From: JANSWY01 sp965267245
GTDB lineage: Bacteria; Bacteroidota; Bacteroidia; Cytophagales; Cyclobacteriaceae
Direction: 5' to 3'
NCBI GenBank assembly: GCA_965267245.1
Contig: OZ253939.1
Location: 5,642,001-5,706,000 of the forward strand
Length of the DNA: 64,000 bases
A model generated the notes under the pieces. It did not search any database, had not been told where the DNA came from, and worked only from the letters and a program-made list of their open reading frames with translations. The translations under genes were made by a program, and so were the position numbers. Of the stretch, positions 9,457 to 16,514 are shown piece after piece (positions within the stretch are counted from its first letter, which is position 1; each line of letters begins with the position of its first letter).

Positions 9457-10305
9457 TTACGAGTGACTATTCAAAAAGTGTACCGCTTTTGGCCAAAGAG
9501 ATTGCTTAAACCTTCTTTTGAAGAAACCAAAATGACCAATTTGTTTTTCATTTATACTTGAGGGATCAATTTTTTCCAACTTTACTTCAGCATTGCTGTA
9601 GAATCCAGCAAGCTCTTTAACTGACTTCCAGGGAGCAAGCATGTTATCATCCTTGAAGCCAATAAATTTAACAGGAATATGCACAGATTGAAATTTTTTG
9701 TGCCGATCTTCTTTCCCACATAGTATTCCCTCCGGATGTAAACCCCAGGTCCTCCAATCTAATGTGACTTGTCTTGGCAATGGTAATCCACCTGGACTTC
9801 CCATAGCCCATGAAGGAAGATAGCCATATATTTTACTAACTACCGGGATCATCACATGCCAGAAATTCAATACAGCCAGTAGGTAAAAGCCACTCCAATT
9901 TCGCCAATAAGCGGATTGAGAAGCCACAAAAAAAGCAGCCTTTACCCTATTGGGATTACTGACAAAAGGAAAAACCTGCCCGCCTACACTATGACCAATA
10001 ATAAAAATATGATCATAAAAACTTTCGCACCAATTGATGCATGCATTCAGGTCATATTCTCCCCAATCAGTCATATTTGCAGCAATATTCACATTTGAAG
10101 TTCCCCCCATCCCCCGATAATCAAATGAAACTACATCATATCCATTTTGGAAAAGATGTCTGGCGAAATTTGAATAATAACCTCTGGGAACACCTGTAGC
10201 GGAGGCAATAATTACTACTTTATGAGTACTCTCCTGGTTGAGTGTAAAGTGCGTTGCTTCGATTTCCAGACCATCAGTTGGAATGGATATTGTCTTTTCT
10301 AGCAT
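9457..10305 (-). CDS. Alpha/beta hydrolase
   Basis: 282-residue cytoplasmic protein without signal peptide. The nucleophile elbow is GHSVGG (Ser106), the oxyanion region precedes it in ASATGVPRGYYSNFAR, and FDYRGMGGTS is the strand-loop typical of the fold. It resembles the predicted hydrolases of COG4757; the substrate is not predictable. A late KQIGHFGFF stretch probably supplies the catalytic His. The SIMPL gene follows 27 bp downstream. Confidence 0.85.
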   Translation of the reverse strand: MLEKTISIPTDGLEIEATHFTLNQESTHKVVIIASATGVPRGYYSNFARHLFQNGYDVVSFDYRGMGGTSNVNIAANMTDWGEYDLNACINWCESFYDHIFIIGHSVGGQVFPFVSNPNRVKAAFFVASQSAYWRNWSGFYLLAVLNFWHVMIPVVSKIYGYLPSWAMGSPGGLPLPRQVTLDWRTWGLHPEGILCGKEDRHKKFQSVHIPVKFIGFKDDNMLAPWKSVKELAGFYSNAEVKLEKIDPSSINEKQIGHFGFFKRRFKQSLWPKAVHFLNSHS

Positions 10306-10433
10306 AGAACAAAGTACATTAATTACTTAAAAAAAATAGTTCTGTAGCCCTTTATCAGTTAATTCTCTTACTCAACTGACATGCAATAGTGATACGCATA
10401 AAAATTTTTTCTGTTTTGTTGAAACAATTTTTT

Positions 10434-10473
10434 TTGCACATCCGTTATCTATGCACATACAATAAATGTACAT
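10434..10473. promoter_or_regulatory. Three NTGYACAT octamers, possible operator
   Basis: TTGCACAT (10434), ATGCACAT (10451) and ATGTACAT (10466) recur at 17- and 15-bp steps in the gap between the divergent hydrolase and YceI genes, about 50-90 bp before the YceI start. The spacing suggests binding sites for a regulator. No canonical -7 element is evident here. Confidence 0.3.
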
Positions 10474-10521
10474 ACATATAAAATACAAATATTGAATTTA
10501 CTTTTTAAATATTATAAAATC

Positions 10522-11124
10522 ATGAGAAAATTAAGCTTACTAATTACCGCGATAATCTTCACAACAATTGGAGCATTTGCACAGAAAACAGTTAAAGTTG
10601 ATAACGCTACAAGCACTATCAAATGGGAAGGTGCTAAAGTAGGAGGAAGTCACAATGGTACCATTAATTTAAAATCTGGTAGCTTATCCTTTGATAATAC
10701 TCAGCTGATTGGAGGAGAATTTGTGATTGACATGTCTACTATTACAAATCTTGACCTTGAAGGAGAGTATAAAGGAAAATTAGAAGGTCATTTGAAATCA
10801 GATGATTTCTTTGGGGTAGCTACTTACCCTACATCTAAGTTTGTCATTACAGAAGTGACACCTCAAGGACCAGGTAAATATAAAGTAGAAGGTAACTTGA
10901 CAATCAAGAAAACTACAAAACCAGTGAAGTTCATTGCCTACACAAAAGAAGATGGAAAGAATTTGATTGCTACTGCTGACATTACTGTAGATAGATCAGA
11001 ATATGATGTAAGGTATGGTAGCGGAAGCTTTTTTGATAACCTGGGTGACAAAGTGATTTATGATGATTTCACTTTATCTGTCAGTCTAAGCACTCCCATC
11101 TCAACTACTGTAGCCGGAGAATAA
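10522..11124 (+). CDS. YceI family periplasmic protein
   Basis: 200 residues from the ATG at 10522; an upstream TTG at 10492 would spoil the signal peptide. Signal peptide MRKLSLLITAIIFTTIG is cut near AFAQ. The mature part is a single YceI lipocalin-like barrel: VDNATSTIKWEGAKVGGSHNG at the start, GGEFVIDMSTI in the middle, and GNLTIKKTTKPVKF plus DRSEYDVRYGSG towards the end. YceI proteins bind polyisoprenoid-type lipids in the periplasm; physiological roles vary. It has its own strong terminator, so it is probably a single-gene unit. Confidence 0.93.
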   Translation: MRKLSLLITAIIFTTIGAFAQKTVKVDNATSTIKWEGAKVGGSHNGTINLKSGSLSFDNTQLIGGEFVIDMSTITNLDLEGEYKGKLEGHLKSDDFFGVATYPTSKFVITEVTPQGPGKYKVEGNLTIKKTTKPVKFIAYTKEDGKNLIATADITVDRSEYDVRYGSGSFFDNLGDKVIYDDFTLSVSLSTPISTTVAGE

Positions 11125-11159
11125 CTAAGATATAAAGCTTTATATTAAACAGTTACGGG

Positions 11160-11191
11160 CAAAGGCCTCCTTGAAGGAGGCCTTTGTTTTT
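11160..11191 (+). terminator. Rho-independent terminator after YceI gene
   Basis: Perfect 11-bp stem CAAAGGCCTCC / GGAGGCCTTTG (11160-11170 / 11176-11186) with a 5-nt loop and five T. Confidence 0.93.
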
Positions 11192-11225
11192 ATAATTTAC
11201 CAGGTTATTTGGTGAATATGCGGGA

Positions 11226-11257
11226 AAATAAAATATTGTTTTGCGAATATTTTATTT
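11226..11257. promoter_or_regulatory. Perfect 12-bp AT-rich inverted repeat upstream of the M4 protease gene
   Basis: AAATAAAATATT (11226-11237) and AATATTTTATTT (11246-11257) are exact reverse complements around an 8-nt spacer, about 107 bp before the protease start and 35 bp past the YceI terminator. It is not a terminator. It may be an operator or an AT-rich promoter structure. Confidence 0.4.
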
Positions 11258-11363
11258 ATGAAATAGAATTTGAGAAGGCAAAATTTTCCTAATACAAACG
11301 ATTGTAAGTTCTCATTTTTTTCTTACCTTCCGTCCTTTATTTGCTAACTAAACCTATATTTTT

Positions 11364-14300
11364 ATGAAAAAGTTGACCTCCCTGGTCTGGGTGGGTCTTG
11401 CTCTGTTATGGGCCAATAATACCCAGGCACAAATCCAAAAACTAGTTAGAGAAGACAATGGCAAAGTGAAGCAAGTTGTGTTTGATGAGACACAATCTAA
11501 AACCTCCAGTCAATTGATCTATGAATTTCTTGAACCTTCTTCGGATGAGGAATTCGTTCTCTTGAAATCAACCGAGGATGTCCTCGGATTTACCCATGAA
11601 AAGTATCAGCAGTACTATAAGGGGGTGAAAGTGGAATACGGTACCTATACCATCCACCGTCAGGCTGGTAATGCCAAATCTATGAATGGAGAATACACCA
11701 TGATAGATGACTTTGATGTGACACCAGCCTTGAGGCCATCTCAGGCACTTACTTCTGCCATAAATCAAATTGGAGCAAGCAAGTATTTATGGGAAGATGC
11801 AGCCGAAGCTTCTTTGATTGAATATGAAAAACCTAAAGGTGAATTGGTGATTTACCAGGAAAAGCTAGCCTATAAATTTGACATTTACGCACTACAGCCA
11901 ATCAGCAGAGCTTATGTCTATATTGATGCAAAATCAGGTGAATTCCTTGGTAAGAATGACATTATTCACCATGCAGATGCTATAGGAACAGCTGCTACTC
12001 GTTATTCCGGATCAAGATCTATTCACACTGATAGCAACGCAGGTAGTTATCGTCTTAGAGATTATAGCAGAGGTAATGGTATCCTTACTTATGACATGAA
12101 CAATGGTACAAATTATAACTCGGCTGTTGATTTTACCGACAATGATAACAACTGGACATCCGGTGAGCACGCTAATGCCCAAAAAGATGATGCGGCCCTG
12201 GATGCACATTGGGGAGCAGAAATGACCTATGATTATTTTCTTCAAACATACGGGAGAAACAGTTTTGATAATGCAGGTGCAGCGATCAGAAGTTATGTAC
12301 ATTTTAACCTGGTAGCATACGGTTATCCAAATAACGATAATGCTTTCTGGGATGGAAGTAGAATGACTTATGGTGACGGTACTAGCCTTGATCCATTGAC
12401 CACACTAGATATCGCAGCACATGAAATTGGTCATGCGGTTTGTACTTACACGGCTGACCTGGTTTATTCATATGAGTCTGGCGCACTGAATGAGGCTTAT
12501 TCAGATATTTGGGCAGCTTCAGTTGAGTATTTTGCTGCTCCTGAGAAGAATACATGGATTTTGGGTGAGGACCTTGGAGCAGTAGTAAGGTCTCTGGAAG
12601 ATCCAAAGGCAGCTGGCCAACCAGATACTTATCTGGGTACCAATTGGTATACAGGATCTGGTGACAATGGTGGTGTGCACTACAATTCTGGTGTTTTGAA
12701 CCATTGGTTCTACATCCTATCTGTTGGTAAATCAGGGACAAATGATAATGGAGATAGCTATAATGTAACAGGAATTGGAATTGACAAGGCCGCTGAGATT
12801 GCTTACAGAACAGAATCTGTGTATTTATCATCAAACTCGCAGTATAGTGACGCCAGAAACTACAGTATACAGGCAGCAGAAGATCTTTATGGAGTTGCTT
12901 CAGCTGAGGCAATAGCTACTCAGAATGCATTCTACGCAGTTGGGGTAGGAGCAGCATATAACCCTGGTGGATCTGGTGCTTGTTCTGCAACCATCTCCTC
13001 ATTCCCATACACAGAAAGTTTTGAATCTGGAGCTGGTGACTGGGTGCAGGGAAGTGATGATGATATTGACTGGACCAGGGATGCAAGTGGAACACCGTCC
13101 TCCAGCACTGGACCTTCTTCAGCTTCAGATGGATCATATTACATGTACGTAGAGGCATCAAGTCCTAATTACCCTTCAAAAACAGCTAATTTATATGGAC
13201 CTTGTTTTGATTTAAGCGGAGCGGGTTCAGCTACCTTCTCATTTGACTACCATATGTATGGAGCAACAATGGGAACATTGTCACTTCAGGCAAGAGTAGG
13301 TACTGGTTCATGGTCTAGTGTTTGGTCTTTGAGTGGTAATCAGGGAAATTCATGGAACAGCCAAAATGTTGATCTATCTTCTTACGCTGGTGTTGAAGTG
13401 CAGTTGCGGTTTGTGGGAACCACGGGAAGCAGCTACACTAGTGATATGACAGTTGATAACCTGGAATTAACAACAGGTGGAGGAACCTCATGTGATACAC
13501 CAACCGGACTAGCTGGTTCTAGCATTGCAGAAACAACATTTACTATGAGTTGGGATGCGGTTTCAGGTGCTGACTCTTATGACCTTGAGATTGATGGTTC
13601 CATTATTTCTGATAACACTATTGCCACTTCAGTAAATGTTACCGGTGCAGCAGCTGGTACTACTTATAGCTGTAGGGTAAGATCAAATTGTGGCGGAACT
13701 TCCAGTGCCTGGTCTGCTGCAGTGGATGTGACGACTACTTCTTCTCCTGGAGGTTTGGATTGCTCTGCAACAGTAAGTGCTCCATACAGTGAGAGTTTTG
13801 AAAATACATTAGGTGCCTGGAGTAACGCATCTGGGGATGATTTTGACTGGACAACAAGAAGTGGTAGTACACCATCAAGTAACACTGGTCCCTCCGGAGC
13901 AAATGACGGTACTTATTATGTTTATGTAGAGTCCTCTAGTCCTAACTATTCTAATATGACCGCAATCCTAAATGGTCCATGTTTTGATTTGGCAGGAGTA
14001 TCAGCCCCTACACTATCATTTAAATATCACATGTACGGAGCATCAAATATGGGTGGGCTTGTTTTAGAGGCAACCACTGATGATAACACATGGTCTTCAA
14101 TCTGGTCAATGTCTGGGAATCAAGGTAATTCCTGGCAGGACGCAAGTATTGACCTAAGTGGTTATGCTGGTAGTTCTGTGAAAGTAAGGTTCGTTGGTAC
14201 AACCGGAACAACCTGGCAAGGTGATATGGCAATTGACAAACTGGCTTTAACAGATGGTTCATCTGGTGGTGGAAACACTACTGTAACTTTAACAATTGTT

Positions 14301-14861
14301 TTGGATAATTATCCGGAAGAAACAAGCTGGACAGTTACTCAAGGTGGTACTACATATGCATCGGGAGGAACATATGGTTCTCAGCCAGATGGATCAACAG
14401 TTGTGGAAACATTTGATTTGCCAGCAGGTTGTTACAACTTCAATATATTTGACACTTATGGGGATGGAATTTGTTGTGCGTATGGCAATGGATCTTATAC
14501 AGTAACTGCTGAAGGGTCAACACTGGCTTCTGGAGGATCATTTGGTTCATCTGAAACCCAAAGCATTTGTGTTGGCGGAGCTACTTTTAATGCAGGTTTC
14601 TTGAGCAGGGATAATCAAAATAAATTCAGAGGGCTTTTCAATACTTATCCTAATCCAGTGAATGATATCCTTACGATTCAAATCCTGGATATTCAGGCGA
14701 GTGCTTATTCAATTCACGATTTAAGTGGAAAAGAATTACAACAAGGATTGATTGAAAGCAAAAATGTTGAAATATCCATGAAATCCTTACCAGATGGTAT
14801 GTATTTGCTAAAGCTCATCAATAGTAAAGGACATTTCACAACGAAAATTATTAAAGAATAA
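11364..14861 (+). CDS. Secreted M4 (thermolysin-like) metalloprotease with MAM domains and T9SS tail
   Basis: 1165-residue extracellular zinc protease. Order: signal peptide (MKKLTSLVWVGLALLW), FTP/PepSY-type propeptide to about 200, M4 catalytic domain to about 530, MAM-like domain (540-706), fibronectin III domain (710-790), second MAM-like domain (800-966), a Gly/Ser-rich beta module (975-1075) with GDGICC, and a type A T9SS domain (about 1090-1165: YPNPVNDILTI, LPDGMYLLKLI). Zinc ligands and catalytic Glu are in HEIGH (353-357), with the third ligand E377 in NEAYSD, 24 residues after the first His as in thermolysin. GGVHYNSG supplies the second catalytic His. The T9SS should place it outside the outer membrane. 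Confidence 0.96.
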   Translation: MKKLTSLVWVGLALLWANNTQAQIQKLVREDNGKVKQVVFDETQSKTSSQLIYEFLEPSSDEEFVLLKSTEDVLGFTHEKYQQYYKGVKVEYGTYTIHRQAGNAKSMNGEYTMIDDFDVTPALRPSQALTSAINQIGASKYLWEDAAEASLIEYEKPKGELVIYQEKLAYKFDIYALQPISRAYVYIDAKSGEFLGKNDIIHHADAIGTAATRYSGSRSIHTDSNAGSYRLRDYSRGNGILTYDMNNGTNYNSAVDFTDNDNNWTSGEHANAQKDDAALDAHWGAEMTYDYFLQTYGRNSFDNAGAAIRSYVHFNLVAYGYPNNDNAFWDGSRMTYGDGTSLDPLTTLDIAAHEIGHAVCTYTADLVYSYESGALNEAYSDIWAASVEYFAAPEKNTWILGEDLGAVVRSLEDPKAAGQPDTYLGTNWYTGSGDNGGVHYNSGVLNHWFYILSVGKSGTNDNGDSYNVTGIGIDKAAEIAYRTESVYLSSNSQYSDARNYSIQAAEDLYGVASAEAIATQNAFYAVGVGAAYNPGGSGACSATISSFPYTESFESGAGDWVQGSDDDIDWTRDASGTPSSSTGPSSASDGSYYMYVEASSPNYPSKTANLYGPCFDLSGAGSATFSFDYHMYGATMGTLSLQARVGTGSWSSVWSLSGNQGNSWNSQNVDLSSYAGVEVQLRFVGTTGSSYTSDMTVDNLELTTGGGTSCDTPTGLAGSSIAETTFTMSWDAVSGADSYDLEIDGSIISDNTIATSVNVTGAAAGTTYSCRVRSNCGGTSSAWSAAVDVTTTSSPGGLDCSATVSAPYSESFENTLGAWSNASGDDFDWTTRSGSTPSSNTGPSGANDGTYYVYVESSSPNYSNMTAILNGPCFDLAGVSAPTLSFKYHMYGASNMGGLVLEATTDDNTWSSIWSMSGNQGNSWQDASIDLSGYAGSSVKVRFVGTTGTTWQGDMAIDKLALTDGSSGGGNTTVTLTIVLDNYPEETSWTVTQGGTTYASGGTYGSQPDGSTVVETFDLPAGCYNFNIFDTYGDGICCAYGNGSYTVTAEGSTLASGGSFGSSETQSICVGGATFNAGFLSRDNQNKFRGLFNTYPNPVNDILTIQILDIQASAYSIHDLSGKELQQGLIESKNVEISMKSLPDGMYLLKLINSKGHFTTKIIKE
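12981..14262 (+). repeat. Tandem MAM-like domain repeat inside the M4 protease
   Basis: Two about 165-residue segments (12981-13480 and 13761-14262) share short identical phrases in the same order: SSPNY, GPCFDL, YHMYGA, GNQGNSW and RFVGTTG. A fibronectin III domain separates them. This is an intragenic duplication, diverged at DNA level. Confidence 0.75.
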
Positions 14862-14873
14862 TTCTAAATAGAA

Positions 14874-14902
14874 AAAGCTGGAGGTTACTCCAGCTTTTTT
14901 TT
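14874..14902. terminator. Bidirectional terminator between M4 protease and small basic protein gene
   Basis: AAAGCTGGAG / CTCCAGCTTT stem (14874-14883 / 14888-14897), loop GTTA, with an eight-T run on the plus strand. The minus-strand reading ends in TTTTTC, so it can serve both converging genes. Confidence 0.9.
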
Positions 14903-14919
14903 GCTTTCATCTTCTTTTC

Positions 14920-15189
14920 TCAGTTCGTCAGTTTTCTAGTTCCCTTATGCTTAGCTTTCGGACCAGTAATTCTCGTCCTCGGGATATATACTTTAGAACC
15001 GGTTGGTTTCTTGGCTTTAGCCTTAGGACCGGTGACTCTCTCTTTTACCACAACCTTTTTGCTTGCAACATGTGGGTTATACATGATGTTACTCGCTAAA
15101 GGAGTTGGTGTTCTTTTCGCTCTTTTTTGCGCATTGCAGACAGTCAATCCTAATACCATTACCAATGATAATAGAACTAATCTTATCAT
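14920..15189 (-). CDS. Small basic secreted protein with TGPKAK repeats
   Basis: 89 residues: a good signal peptide (MIRLVLLSLVMVLGLTV, cut near CNAQ), then a mature chain of about 68 residues very rich in Lys and Arg. The motif R(V/I)TGPKAK occurs twice (RVTGPKAKAKKP and RITGPKAKHKGT). I do not recognise a named family; my impression is that other Bacteroidota encode similar short basic secreted proteins. It may bind nucleic acid, lipopolysaccharide or acidic polymers, but that is speculation. It has a shared terminator and lies 81 bp downstream of a lipoprotein gene on the same strand. Confidence 0.6.
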   Translation of the reverse strand: MIRLVLLSLVMVLGLTVCNAQKRAKRTPTPLASNIMYNPHVASKKVVVKERVTGPKAKAKKPTGSKVYIPRTRITGPKAKHKGTRKLTN

Positions 15190-15270
15190 AATTTTGGGTT
15201 GCGTTTATTTGAATATTACTAAAATAGCGAATTCTTTAGTAATGTTTATTGAAAATATTTCAATTAATTG

Positions 15271-16410
15271 TTAATACTGTCCATAAAAACGCTGCAAGCT
15301 TCTAGTTAACTGGTCATAAATCGGCCTGGTAAACTCAATAAACATATCCTGCCTTGATGGAGGAGGTGTAAATTGCAAGCGGGTTAATCTAATCTGATCA
15401 TCTGAAAGTGCCCGATCGTCTCCATTGTAACTAGCCCATTCCACAAACCATGTGAAATTGCCTGGGAATTTATCACTTTGAATTACTGCTTCCGTATTGG
15501 CATCAAGCACACGCATAGCCAGGATACCTGCTGAAACTACCTCCGCTCTGTTTGTTGTGAGTTCTGCCTTTACAGTTCCATAAACAGGTTTAGTAATTCG
15601 GCCTTCCTTAATTTCACCTACTTTAACACTATCCTTTGAAAACTCTTTAGTTTCCTTAAAGTATGCAATTTGTCCTACAGTAAAGTCATCAAAATACATA
15701 GACAACACCTGATCAACATCGTTCAAACGATATTTTTCGGCTTCTTGAGGAGTGAAAAACTGGACAAATTCATTTCTTACGCCTGTACGAAGGAAACTTT
15801 CTACCTGATCCTGAAAGAAATCAGCACTTAATGAAAACCTTCCGTGAACTGGAATTTGCTCTACCACTACTTTAAGAGTCGCGTACTCTTTCGCCTGATC
15901 CATTTTTTGTCTGGAGTCTTTGTATCCGGGTACATAGTTATTGGCATCACTATACCGGAAATAAGCTTCTTTCGAATTCACTCTGCTATTTGGATTGAGC
16001 AATCTTTCTCCCGCGCTGTAACTTTCTTCTGCTGCCAATTTCTTTGCCTCTTGAAGTTTACCTGCAAATCGTGTTGGATTTTTGATGATTTCCAGAGCAC
16101 CAGGTGATCTTCTTATTTCATCACCCATTTGATTGATGCGTTCGTAGCACCCCACTATTTCGCCCCACTTAAATTGCCTGTTGGAATTAGAAAGGTTTTG
16201 TACTTCTGTTTTGTAATAATCAACAGCCAGCGGGTACGCCTCTCGTAGAGTGGTTCTAGATTTCTTGTGATCCGGGTTTTTTCTGAGACGTTCCACAGCC
16301 TGAATAACTGCTTCATAATAATTGCCTCTTTCCAGTGCTTTTTTCCCTGTTGAACAAGAAATGATTATTACCGAAAAAATAATAAGTACTAAGCTGTTGA
16401 TCTTTGCCAT
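15271..16410 (-). CDS. Lipoprotein with TPR-like N-terminus, function unknown
   Basis: 379 residues with a lipoprotein signal peptide; the lipobox IISC puts the lipidated Cys at residue 19 (followed by STGKK). The first 150 residues are helical and TPR-like (ERGNYYEAVIQAVERL and RYSDANNYVPGYKDSRQK are typical helix-turn-helix patterns). The C-terminal 200 residues are beta-rich, with VVVEQIPVHGRFSLSADF, and are of no family I can name. There are no acidic residues right after the Cys, so a periplasmic rather than surface location is more likely. Probably a real envelope protein of unknown role. Confidence 0.75.
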   Translation of the reverse strand: MAKINSLVLIIFSVIIISCSTGKKALERGNYYEAVIQAVERLRKNPDHKKSRTTLREAYPLAVDYYKTEVQNLSNSNRQFKWGEIVGCYERINQMGDEIRRSPGALEIIKNPTRFAGKLQEAKKLAAEESYSAGERLLNPNSRVNSKEAYFRYSDANNYVPGYKDSRQKMDQAKEYATLKVVVEQIPVHGRFSLSADFFQDQVESFLRTGVRNEFVQFFTPQEAEKYRLNDVDQVLSMYFDDFTVGQIAYFKETKEFSKDSVKVGEIKEGRITKPVYGTVKAELTTNRAEVVSAGILAMRVLDANTEAVIQSDKFPGNFTWFVEWASYNGDDRALSDDQIRLTRLQFTPPPSRQDMFIEFTRPIYDQLTRSLQRFYGQY

Positions 16411-16514
16411 TTTCTTTTAGGTTTAGTATTCGTGGTGATGATTATACCATTTCTATGCCAAATTAAAATATTTTGATAATTTAGATTAAAATCCAGACAA
16501 ACTTAATCGCTCAC

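Noticed and set aside
12382..12912. 176-codon open frame antisense to the M4 protease
   Set aside because: Low-complexity His/Leu/Gln-rich translation produced by the opposite strand of the catalytic-domain code; no family resemblance.
12981..14262. CRISPR-like or tandem DNA repeat in the protease gene
   Set aside because: The repetition is a protein-domain duplication, diverged at DNA level and in frame.
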